Assembly (NCBI GenBank): GCA_910588075.1
Contig: CAJUOS010000022.1
Location: 1-34,594, forward strand
DNA length: 34,594 nucleotides
Direction of reading: 5' to 3'
Source: an uncultured Erysipelotrichaceae bacterium
Lineage (GTDB): Bacteria > Bacillota_I > Bacilli_A > Erysipelotrichales > Coprobacillaceae
In this document: positions 25,432 through 32,495 of the stretch, piece by piece
How the letters are laid out: each line of letters opens with the position of its first letter
Numbering within the stretch: the first letter of the stretch is position 1
Position numbers and translations under genes: made by a program
The notes under the pieces: generated by a model
The model's database searches: none
What the model was told of the DNA's origin: nothing
The model's input: only the letters and a program-made list of their open reading frames with translations

Positions 25432-25638
25432 GAATGTTATGTTTTATAGTAACAAAATATTTTAACTACAATTAATTTTAAGAACTTTTTAGTTAATTAG
25501 ATATAATAGATTTATTTAGAATTTGTTGATGCAGGAATTGCTAAGTTTTTCTGAGTATGGTAACAAATGAGAAGATTGACTAAAAAACTATTGATAAAAT
25601 CAATGGATTTGAGATGAGAGGCATTAATAAAAAGATAA

Positions 25639-25698
25639 CTAAACGTTAATCAAAACAAATACGAAGGAAGATTCAAGAATATCTTGAATCTTTTTTTT
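25639..25698 (+). repeat. 60-bp direct repeat, copy B (att core plus terminator)
   Basis: This repeat matches copy A with four substitutions and no gaps. Upstream of the core the match to rpsI is lost (GATAA rather than TTCT), so only 12 bases of the rpsI tail are shared. It marks the right edge of the accessory block. Confidence 0.85.
25669..25698 (+). terminator. Terminator inside repeat copy B
   Basis: AGATTCAAGA (25669-25678) pairs perfectly with TCTTGAATCT (25682-25691), then eight T. Confidence 0.85.
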
Positions 25699-25758
25699 AC
25701 TAATAATTAGTTAATAATATAGCAAAATAAATATATTAAAGGTAAGGAGGAATAATAG

Positions 25759-26374
25759 TGAATATTTTGGAAATTTATTAAAGAGTAGTAAAACGACTAA
25801 AAAACAAATAGCCTTGTATTTGGATGAAAGTAAAATCAAACAAATTGATTTGATTATTAAACTTTTTTCAACAATTAGTGATTCTAAAAGCTTTTCAAGA
25901 AATATATTTATGGAGGAGGCTATTGACAAATTTATGTCTGATTCAAAGATATTTTTACAAGAGGAATATGATATTAATGTAGATTTATTGTTAGAAGAAG
26001 CAGAATTAAAGAAATATGATACAGTTATTTTTGCATCATCGGGAAATAGATTTGAAGAAACTTTTTTAGGAAAAAATGAAAATCCTTGTTGGTATCCATG
26101 TAAAGTAAGTCCAGATAGAGAAAAAAATTTAAAATACATTGCTATTTATAGAGGAGCACCTATTTCAGCAATTACTCATTATGCTAAGGTTAAAGAGTTT
26201 AAATATGATGAAGAAAAAGGATGTAAAATTTGTATCTTTGAAGGTATTGCTAAAGAATTGCCTCATAAAATTAAATTAGGTAATAGAGAAAGTTGTTATT
26301 TTGTTGGAACAAAGTATACTTCATTAGAAAACTTATTAAACGCTAAGCAAACAGATGAGTTGATTTTTAGATAA
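25759..26374 (+). pseudogene. Ribbon-helix-helix/PUA-like protein with a start-proximal frameshift
   Basis: AGGAGG (25745-25750) points to GTG 25759, which reads MNILEIY and then stops. Shifting frame at about 25769 (one G lost in TTTTGGAAAT) gives MNILGNLLKSSKTTKKQIAL and an open frame to 26374. The N-terminal 60 residues look like a CopG-type ribbon-helix-helix. The C-terminal 120 look like a PUA/EVE-type domain (NPCWYPCKVS, APISAITHYAKVKEF, GTKYTSLENLLNAK), known from RNA- or modified-DNA-binding proteins. Without the shift, only TTG 25814 gives a 186-residue product and has no clear ribosome binding site. Assignment of both domains is by pattern only. Confidence 0.5.
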
Positions 26375-26413
26375 TTTTATATCAAATAAATAATAAAGTA
26401 TCTTAAAGTTAGA

Positions 26414-26443
26414 TTGACAATTCATTATAAAAAAACATATAAT
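26414..26443 (+). promoter_or_regulatory. Promoter of the first lipoprotein gene
   Basis: TTGACA (26414-26419) and TATAAT (26438-26443) are 18 bp apart; the gene starts about 20 bases after the expected transcript start. Confidence 0.8.
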
Positions 26444-26468
26444 ATTCTTTATAGAAAGAAGGGAAAAA

Positions 26469-27392
26469 ATGAAAAAAATAAAATTATTATGTGCATTATT
26501 TTTAATTCTGCCACTTGTGGCTTGTGGAGGTGGAAAGGAAAAAATAAATGTAAAAGAAAAAAATACAGTGAAAGAGTATATGAATTATGAAATTTTATAT
26601 TCAGAGAGAACAACTAAAATTGAGCCACGTATTCTAAACGGTTATTATACCTATTACAAGGCGAAGAAAACAGGAAATATTCTTGTTGACTTAGTTATGA
26701 AAATAGAAAATATTTCTGATAAAGAAATTTCTTTAAACGATTTAAAAGCTGTATTTAAAATTGATGATAATGAATATGCAGCGACAAAGATTCTAGAAAA
26801 AAGTGATACTACATTATCTGCTGGTGGGTCAATTGCTACAAAAGAAACAAAGATTGTTCATATGTATGCAGAGGTAGATTTGAAAACGAATTTAACAAAC
26901 GAAATTCAATTCAATTTGACAGCAAATGAAAAAGAAGCTGAATTAATTTATAAAATAAGTGATTTAAAACCACAAAAAAATTATCAAAAATCTGGGTATA
27001 CTCTAAAAGATGAAAACGCAGAAATTACATTTAAAAAAATAAAAATAACTGATACACTTAATCCAAGTAAACCATCATCTTTTTATCGTTATTATAAAAC
27101 TTCAAATAACAAAACATTTGTAGCATTAGAAGTATCAATTAAAAATATAGGTAAAGAATCTCTATCATCTTCAAAACTTCTAGGTACAAAAATATTTGTT
27201 GATGGAGTACAGCACAATGGAGAAATTATTATAGAAGATGAAAAACAAGCAAATCTAACAACAACAAGTACAATAAAAGCAGGGGAAAAACGTAAAGCTT
27301 ATTTAGTAGCAGAAATAGCTTCAAAAGATAAAAGTAAACCAATTGAAGTATCAGTTTATTATGCTGGACAAGATGTTTATATAAAAAAATAG
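26469..27392 (+). CDS. Lipoprotein with two DUF4352/DUF5067-like domains
   Basis: The 307-residue protein has a lipoprotein signal peptide with lipobox LVAC (C19) after a hydrophobic helix (6-17). It is followed by two beta-rich repeats (about 40-160 and 170-305), each with an 'ILVDLVMKIENISDKEIS'-type strand pattern (FVALEVSIKNIGKESLS in the second) seen in extracellular DUF4352-like domains. It should be anchored to the outer face of the cytoplasmic membrane. Ligand unknown. It has its own promoter and GAAGGGA ribosome binding site. Tandem repeats of the domain suggest internal duplication. Confidence 0.75.
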   Translation: MKKIKLLCALFLILPLVACGGGKEKINVKEKNTVKEYMNYEILYSERTTKIEPRILNGYYTYYKAKKTGNILVDLVMKIENISDKEISLNDLKAVFKIDDNEYAATKILEKSDTTLSAGGSIATKETKIVHMYAEVDLKTNLTNEIQFNLTANEKEAELIYKISDLKPQKNYQKSGYTLKDENAEITFKKIKITDTLNPSKPSSFYRYYKTSNNKTFVALEVSIKNIGKESLSSSKLLGTKIFVDGVQHNGEIIIEDEKQANLTTTSTIKAGEKRKAYLVAEIASKDKSKPIEVSVYYAGQDVYIKK

Positions 27393-27425
27393 GGAATTTA
27401 TCAACAAAAACTATTTCATCATTGA

Positions 27426-27454
27426 TTGACAATGTTTTTTAAGTCAACTATAAT
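27426..27454 (+). promoter_or_regulatory. Promoter of the DUF4854 lipoprotein gene
   Basis: TTGACA (27426-27431) and TATAAT (27449-27454) with a perfect 17-bp spacer, a consensus sigma-A promoter. Confidence 0.85.
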
Positions 27455-27493
27455 ATAAATATAGAAATTTATTAATGGGAAAGGAAAATTTAT

Positions 27494-27922
27494 ATGAAAA
27501 AGAGTAAATCTAAAATTTTATCACTTGTTATGTCATTAGTATTAATGCTAACAACTGCATTTTGTTTATCAGCATGTGGTGGAGGAACAAAAACTTTAGA
27601 AAGTTATATTAATGATAATCCTTCAGTAAAAAAACAAATTGAAGGAGCAAGTCAATCTGACTCTACAATGGAAATGTCAATAGACATTAAAGAAAATGAT
27701 CTTATTTATACTTACAAGTATAAACAAGTATTTGAAGCAGATGTAGTTAAACAAATGAATAAACAATTTGAAACTTATGCTTCTAACTTTGAAACAACAT
27801 TCTCTAATATTGCTAAATCATTAGAAGAAGAAACTAAGATTAGTGGAATCACTGTATACATCGTATATCAAAATGGTGATGGTTCAGAAATCTTTAAACA
27901 AAGTTATACTGCAAAAAAATAA
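27494..27922 (+). CDS. Small DUF4854-type lipoprotein
   Basis: A 142-residue protein with a signal peptide and lipobox LSAC (C28), then a Gly-rich linker and a domain resembling DUF4854 (LESYINDNPSVKKQI, TYKYKQVFEADVVKQM, GITVYIVYQNGDGSEIF). This family is common and uncharacterised in gut Bacillota. It has a strong promoter of its own, AAAGG upstream of ATG, and a terminator after it, so it is probably a monocistronic, well-expressed gene. Confidence 0.8.
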   Translation: MKKSKSKILSLVMSLVLMLTTAFCLSACGGGTKTLESYINDNPSVKKQIEGASQSDSTMEMSIDIKENDLIYTYKYKQVFEADVVKQMNKQFETYASNFETTFSNIAKSLEEETKISGITVYIVYQNGDGSEIFKQSYTAKK

Positions 27923-27970
27923 CCAAAATATAAAAAAGTAAATATTATTTATGAATTAAATAGAACTTTT

Positions 27971-28003
27971 AAAATAGCTATTGTTTCAATAGTTATTTTT
28001 TTT
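27971..28003 (+). terminator. Terminator after the DUF4854 lipoprotein
   Basis: AATAGCTATTG pairs with CAATAGTTATT (one G-T) around TTT, followed by T-tract. It lies 48 bases after the stop. Confidence 0.85.
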
Positions 28004-28015
28004 ATTAAATTGATA

Positions 28016-28024
28016 TGCTATAAT
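28016..28024 (+). promoter_or_regulatory. Extended -10 promoter of the GntR gene
   Basis: TGCTATAAT is a TGnTATAAT extended -10 element with no recognisable -35 box, just after the terminator. The gene starts 24 bases downstream. Confidence 0.65.
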
Positions 28025-28048
28025 TTTAAGGTATTGGAGGAATGAATT

Positions 28049-28774
28049 ATGGTTATGTATACTGAAATAAAAAATTATATCTTAGAATGTATTAAAAAAG
28101 AAGAATATTATATTGGATATAAACTTCCTCCAGAAAGAGAATTTACAGAAAAGTTTTCAGCATCACGTATGACAGTTCGTAGAGCTGTTGATGAACTCAT
28201 TCAAGAAGGCGTATTGATTAAAAAGAAAGGAAAAGGTATAACAGGGACATATGTTTCTATACCCAAGAAAGTACGTAGTATTAATCGTATTTCTATATCA
28301 ACAGATAAGGAACTTATACATGAATATGGACAAATTAGGGTAGAAGTATTGGAGAAAAAACTTATTAAAAATCATTCTATTACGAATAAGTTATTAGGTT
28401 TACTTCCACATGAAGAAGTTTATCAAGTCAAAAGAGTACAATATGGTTGGGATATACCTATTGTTTATGAAAATATATTTTTTCCATTAAAATATTTTCC
28501 TCAGATCCAAGAAGCGGATTTTAGACAATCACTCACAACAATAGCTCCATTATATTTAAGAGAGGGATTTAAACAAGGGAAAAATGAGGTAGAAATAGAA
28601 TGTTTAATAGCAACACCAAGACTGATGGAATTATTATCAGTAACACGTGATTCACCAATTTTACAAATGAATATAATCGTTAGAGATACTCAGGGAGTAC
28701 CATTATATTGTGGAAAAGATAGTTATGATGGGAATAGTTTTAAATATTCATCTCATAATGAAGTGGAAGAATAA
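28049..28774 (+). CDS. GntR-family (HutC/UTRA) transcriptional regulator
   Basis: The 241-residue protein has an N-terminal GntR winged helix (PPEREFTEKFSASRMTVRRA, residues 27-46) with the wing at about 60-70, and a C-terminal UTRA ligand-binding domain (about 95-235; VYQVKRVQYGW, PLYCGKDSYDGN). UTRA proteins of the HutC subfamily often bind palindromes with a GTC-GAC core. The two TGTCTAGACA sites directly downstream fit this. Its adjacency to the methyltransferase operon suggests local repression released by a substrate-derived effector. GGAGG is 8 bases from ATG 28049. It could be named only by ligand, which is unknown. Confidence 0.88.
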   Translation: MVMYTEIKNYILECIKKEEYYIGYKLPPEREFTEKFSASRMTVRRAVDELIQEGVLIKKKGKGITGTYVSIPKKVRSINRISISTDKELIHEYGQIRVEVLEKKLIKNHSITNKLLGLLPHEEVYQVKRVQYGWDIPIVYENIFFPLKYFPQIQEADFRQSLTTIAPLYLREGFKQGKNEVEIECLIATPRLMELLSVTRDSPILQMNIIVRDTQGVPLYCGKDSYDGNSFKYSSHNEVEE

Positions 28775-28795
28775 GTCATTGAAGACTTATTTTTT
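28770..28795 (+). terminator. Terminator overlapping the gntR stop codon
   Basis: AATAAGTC (28770-28777, containing the stop TAA) pairs with GACTTATT (28784-28791) around ATTGAA, followed by T. It makes the GntR gene a separate transcript from the methyltransferase operon. Confidence 0.8.
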
Positions 28796-28796
28796 A

Positions 28797-28806
28797 TGTC
28801 TAGACA
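28797..28806. promoter_or_regulatory. Operator palindrome 1, TGTCTAGACA
   Basis: A perfect 10-bp palindrome (12 bp with the flanking A and T). It lies 23 bp centre-to-centre upstream of an identical copy, about two helical turns. Probably bound by the GntR protein encoded next door. Confidence 0.75.
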
Positions 28807-28819
28807 TTTTATATATTTT

Positions 28820-28829
28820 TGTCTAGACA
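28820..28829. promoter_or_regulatory. Operator palindrome 2, TGTCTAGACA, over the -35 box
   Basis: The second perfect palindrome (TTGTCTAGACAA with flanks) contains the -35 hexamer TAGACA (28824-28829). Binding here would block RNA polymerase, consistent with a repressor. Confidence 0.78.
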
Positions 28830-28852
28830 AATATATATATCAATAGTATAAT
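28824..28852 (+). promoter_or_regulatory. Promoter of the corrinoid methyltransferase operon
   Basis: TAGACA (28824-28829) and TATAAT (28847-28852) are 17 bp apart. The transcript would begin near 28859, only about 12 bases before ATG, at or just before the ribosome binding site GAGGTGA. Confidence 0.75.
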
Positions 28853-28870
28853 ATTGTTGAGGTGAAATAA

Positions 28871-29860
28871 ATGAACATGCAAGAGTGGTTAAAAAATTTG
28901 AGAAAAAATAAGCGAACAATTCCAATTTTAAGTTTTCCAGCTATACAATTATTAAATTGTAGTTTAACAGATTTCTTAAATAATAGTTCTTTACAAGCAA
29001 AAGGGATGCAACTTGTTGTAGAAAGATGTCAAACAGGAGTGGGGATTGGAATGATGGATTTATCAATCGAAGCAGAATGTTTTGGTGCAGACATAAAATT
29101 TGATGGTATTGATATTCCAACAGTATGTGGCGCTTTAATAAAAGAAGATGCTACATTAGTTGAAGTTCCACCTATACAAAAAAGAGCAAAAATCTATATA
29201 GATGGAATTAAACAAGCAAGAAAACTGATGCCTGATATACCAATATTAGCAGGTATGATTGGACCATTTTCTTTAGCAGGGAGATTACTAGATGTGAGTG
29301 AGGCGATGATATTATGTTATGATGATCCAGATTTAGTACATGAAGTATTAAGTAAAGCCACAGAATTTTTGATTCAATATGGAAAAGAGTTAAAGCAAAG
29401 TGGAGCTAATGGAATTATTTTAGCAGAACCGTTAGCAGGAATTTTATCACCAATGTTGGTTCATGAATTTTCTAGTGAATATGTCCAAAAAATTGTTAAA
29501 GAATTGCAAACTGATGATTTTATTATTATCTATCATAATTGTGGAAATAATGTTTTAAAAATGGTTGATGCTATTTTATCTACGGGATGTTCAGCTTATC
29601 ATTTTGGAAATGCTATTCACATGAAAGAGATGCTAGAAAAAATGCCAAAAGATAAAATTGTTATGGGAAATATAGATCCAGTAGGAATTTTAAAAGATGG
29701 AAGTATTGATATGATTGAAAAAGAAACCAATCAGTTATTAAAACAATGTGAAGAGTATGATAATTTTATTTTATCATCTGGTTGTGATATTCCATATACA
29801 TCATCATGGGAGAATTTAGATTGCTTTATAAAAACTGGAAATAAATATTATGAAAAATAA
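28871..29860 (+). CDS. MtaA-like methylcobamide methyltransferase (URO-D fold)
   Basis: The 329-residue protein belongs to the uroporphyrinogen-decarboxylase fold family. Two features place it with MtaA/MtbA-type enzymes: the zinc ligands H222 and C224 (YHNCGN) and C305 (SSGCDIP). In these enzymes zinc activates a thiol or other acceptor to take the methyl group from a methylated corrinoid protein. Here it is probably the second methyltransferase (MT2). The acceptor is unclear because coenzyme M is an archaeal cofactor and MtaA-like proteins in bacteria are poorly studied; tetrahydrofolate is possible. It begins the operon, with GAGGTGA before ATG, and overlaps the next gene by 11 bases. Confidence 0.82.
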   Translation: MNMQEWLKNLRKNKRTIPILSFPAIQLLNCSLTDFLNNSSLQAKGMQLVVERCQTGVGIGMMDLSIEAECFGADIKFDGIDIPTVCGALIKEDATLVEVPPIQKRAKIYIDGIKQARKLMPDIPILAGMIGPFSLAGRLLDVSEAMILCYDDPDLVHEVLSKATEFLIQYGKELKQSGANGIILAEPLAGILSPMLVHEFSSEYVQKIVKELQTDDFIIIYHNCGNNVLKMVDAILSTGCSAYHFGNAIHMKEMLEKMPKDKIVMGNIDPVGILKDGSIDMIEKETNQLLKQCEEYDNFILSSGCDIPYTSSWENLDCFIKTGNKYYEK

Positions 29861-31262
29861 AACATTTTTACAATATCTACAAGATAATCATATTATTATT
29901 GATGCTTTATGTAATGGTCAGAAACAATGTGGAAAATGTCAAATAAAAATTTTAAATAGAGATGTTGATTTTATAGAACAAGAAAAAAGTTTATTAACAC
30001 AAAAACAAATGAATGAAAAAGTCCATTTAGCATGTTGTCATCAATATCATTCAAATGATCAAATTGTTGTTATGAATCAAGAAATGAAAATTATAGATGA
30101 TATAGAAGAAAATTTAACAAGTGTTTATCAAGGGATTGGCGTTATTATTGATATAGGCACAACAACAATAGTTATGAAATGGATTGAAAGGTCTACTGGA
30201 CAATGTATAGATTCAGTTTCATTTATAAATCCACAAGTAAGTTATGGTGGAGATGTGATTACAAGAATTCATTATCAAAATCAAAATAAAACAACACTTT
30301 TACACGATGTTTTAATCACCAGTATAGAAGAACAATTACTAGAAAAAGCAAAAGAAGTTAACCAAATTATTATATGTGGTAATCCAACAATGATACATTT
30401 TTTTCTTAATGCTGATGTAACCCCATTAGGAATGGCACCTTTTGAGGTTCCAAAGAAAGATATGCAAAGAATAAACAGTCAAAATATTTTTCAACACTAT
30501 CCATATAATTGTGAAATTATTACATTTCCACATATATCAGCTTTTGTTGGAGGGGATATAGTGTCAGGCATTTATGCTTATGATATTGATAAAATATATC
30601 ATAAAGTACTTATGGTTGATTTGGGAACTAACGGAGAAATTGTTGTAGGGAATAAAGAGGGTATAATTGTTACATCTACAGCAGCAGGACCAGCATTTGA
30701 AGGGGTTGGAATGAGTTGTGGGGGAGGAAGTATTTCTGGAGCAATTGAAAATGTAAGACTTGGTCCCATAAAAATAAAAACAATTCATCAACAAAAACCA
30801 ACTTGTATATGTGGAAGTGGATATATTTCATTATTAAAAGAAATGGTAGAAAAAAGAATAATATCTCCAATAGGGAAATTAATAAATGAAGAAGAGTTTT
30901 ATATAACTGATCACCTTTTTATAAATCAAAATGATATTTCAAATTTTCAGCTGGCAAAGGCTGCTATTCAAACAGGAATTTCTATTTTATTAGAAAGTGA
31001 TGAAATAGATACAATATATATTGCTGGAGGATTTGGAAGTCATATAAATATTGATGATTTGAAAGTCATTCAAGTCATACCACAAAGTATAAAATATGCT
31101 TATAGTATAGGAAATAGTGCAATTAAAGGATGTTATAAATTATTGATGAGTCAAGATTTTCAAAGAATTCATAACATTATCAATAAATCTAAAAGTATTA
31201 ATCTTGCAGATAATAAAGATTTTGAAGATATGTTAGTTGAGAGTTTATATTTTTATGATTAA
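29850..31262 (+). CDS. RACo-type corrinoid reductive activator (DUF4445/ASKHA)
   Basis: The 470-residue protein begins with a [2Fe-2S] ferredoxin-like domain (C21, C27, C30 and C62 or C63) and continues with an ASKHA-type ATPase: phosphate-1 IDIGTTTIVMK (100-110), a second phosphate loop VDLGTNGEIVVG, the conserved GPAFEGVGMSCGGGSI, and IYIAGGFGS near the end. Such proteins use ATP to reduce the inactive Co(II) corrinoid back to Co(I). It is shorter than many RACo proteins of about 600 residues, with a short linker after the ferredoxin domain. It overlaps the preceding gene by 11 bases and the next by 8, so all are coupled. Confidence 0.87.
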   Translation: MKNKTFLQYLQDNHIIIDALCNGQKQCGKCQIKILNRDVDFIEQEKSLLTQKQMNEKVHLACCHQYHSNDQIVVMNQEMKIIDDIEENLTSVYQGIGVIIDIGTTTIVMKWIERSTGQCIDSVSFINPQVSYGGDVITRIHYQNQNKTTLLHDVLITSIEEQLLEKAKEVNQIIICGNPTMIHFFLNADVTPLGMAPFEVPKKDMQRINSQNIFQHYPYNCEIITFPHISAFVGGDIVSGIYAYDIDKIYHKVLMVDLGTNGEIVVGNKEGIIVTSTAAGPAFEGVGMSCGGGSISGAIENVRLGPIKIKTIHQQKPTCICGSGYISLLKEMVEKRIISPIGKLINEEEFYITDHLFINQNDISNFQLAKAAIQTGISILLESDEIDTIYIAGGFGSHINIDDLKVIQVIPQSIKYAYSIGNSAIKGCYKLLMSQDFQRIHNIINKSKSINLADNKDFEDMLVESLYFYD

Positions 31263-31860
31263 GATCATAGCTTGTAGCATTTTTAAACCATATATTGAAT
31301 TATTAGATATGAACTTAGATATCGTTTATTTAGAAATAGAAGGACATAATTATCCTAAAAAATTAGCAAAACAAATTCAAGCAGAAATTGATAAGTGCCA
31401 AGATTATAAAAAAATCATATTACTATATGGTTTATGTGGAAATGCTTTATTAAATATTACAGCAAGAAATGTTCCTGTATATGTAGTCAGAGTTCATGAT
31501 TGTTTAAGTATATTATTAGGGAGTACAAAAAGGTTTTATGAAATATTTCAGGAAAGATTATCATGTGGGTGGAGTTGCTATTCTTTAGAGAATGTTAAAA
31601 TATCTTTTGATAAATTTGATAAAGAAGAACAATTATATCTTGAATCTATATTGAATTTAAAAAAAGATGTTTATGTCTCTTTTTCAATGAAGAAAGAAAT
31701 ATTATATGAAAAACAGTATAATGAAATTATTAAAGGTGATTTATCTTTTTTAAAATCAATAATTCTTTTAGAATCAGAAGAATTATTAGAAATAAATAGT
31801 TATGATCAATTAAGATTTGATGAAAATAAAATTTTAATAAAGGAGAAAAGAAATGGATAA
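31255..31860 (+). CDS. DUF1638 family protein
   Basis: The 201-residue protein has the DUF1638 hallmarks: LLYGLCGN, RVHDCLSILLGS, and SCGWS, with conserved cysteines and histidine that could bind metal. Its function is unknown; genes of this family are repeatedly found beside corrinoid methyltransferases. ATG 31255 overlaps the activator stop by 8 bases and begins MIKIIACSIFKPY; a longer in-frame reading from TTG 31237 is unlikely. It also overlaps the next gene by 8 bases. Confidence 0.8.
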   Translation: MIKIIACSIFKPYIELLDMNLDIVYLEIEGHNYPKKLAKQIQAEIDKCQDYKKIILLYGLCGNALLNITARNVPVYVVRVHDCLSILLGSTKRFYEIFQERLSCGWSCYSLENVKISFDKFDKEEQLYLESILNLKKDVYVSFSMKKEILYEKQYNEIIKGDLSFLKSIILLESEELLEINSYDQLRFDENKILIKEKRNG

Positions 31861-32492
31861 ATTAGTTGAAATTAATCAAATGCTTCAAAAAGGACGTGCA
31901 AAGGCTGTTGTAAAATTAGTTCAAGAGGCTATTGAGGAGGGAATAGAAGCAAGATTTGATTTTAAAAGAAGCATTATTAAAAGGAATGAACGAAGTTGGT
32001 GTTTTATTTAAAGAAGAAGAAATTTTTGTACCTGAGGTTTTAGTGGCTGCAAGAGCAATGAATAAAGGGGTAGAAGTTTTAAAACCTTATTTGAAACAAG
32101 ATGATAATCAAGTAAAAGGAAGTGTTGTTTTAGGAACTGTTAAAGGAGATTTACATGATATTGGGAAAAATCTTGTAAGAATTATGATGGAGGGTAAAGG
32201 TATTGTTGTTTATGACTTAGGAACTGATGTTCCTGCTGAAAAATTTGTAGAGGAAGCTCTTGATAAACAAGTTGACATTATTTGTTGTTCTGCTTTATTA
32301 ACAACAACAATGCCAGAAATGAAAAAAGTTGTAGATATAGTTAAAGAAAGAGAACTTGATATAAAAGTTATGATTGGTGGTGCTCCTGTAACACAAGATT
32401 ATTGTGAGGAAATTGGGGCTGATTATTATACAGATGATGCCACAAGTGCAAGTGAAGTAGCTGCTCAAATTATTTTAGAGAAAGGAAATTAA
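31853..32492 (+). pseudogene. Corrinoid-binding protein (MtaC/MtbC-like), one-base frameshift
   Basis: The reading from ATG 31853 (AAAGGAGAA upstream) starts like the helical cap of MtaC/MtbC proteins (MDKLVEINQMLQKGRAKAVV). It switches from frame 0 to +1 at about 31955, where AGATTTGATT has one T more than needed. The downstream frame 31956-32492 encodes the rest of the cap and an intact B12 domain with GDLHDIGKNLV, the base-off histidine motif. Corrected, the protein has 212 residues, the normal size. A perfect AGGAGG (31935-31940) lies 15 bases before TTG 31956, so a truncated 178-residue form could be made. Alternatives: sequencing error, recoding, or a real lesion. Confidence 0.8.
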
Positions 32493-32495
32493 AGT

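Larger units (their letters stand above)
24350..25650. mobile_element. Second element remnant in tandem (RhuM-Fic unit)
   Basis: The 1.3-kb interval lies between the two later copies of the core CTAAACGTTAAT. It contains the broken RhuM-Fic gene and nothing else recognisable. The arrangement, core-terminator-cargo-core-terminator, suggests a second integration at the same site. No integrase is present and no ATGCAAC arm motif is visible near its right end, so the boundaries are less secure than for element 1. Confidence 0.45.
25432..25758. other. Non-coding stretch around the third att-like copy
   Basis: No gene is visible. The stretch holds AT-rich filler, the third rpsI-tail core with its terminator (25639-25698), and the ribosome binding site AGGAGG (25745-25750) of the next gene. 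Confidence 0.6.

Noticed and set aside
21228..25698. CRISPR array or insertion sequence
   Set aside because: No regularly spaced repeats, no transposase frame and no terminal inverted repeats were seen; the repeats are att-like direct repeats.
31950..31962. Programmed +1 frameshift in the corrinoid gene
   Set aside because: No rare codon, stop codon or slippery pattern like that of prfB is at the site; an extra T is simpler.
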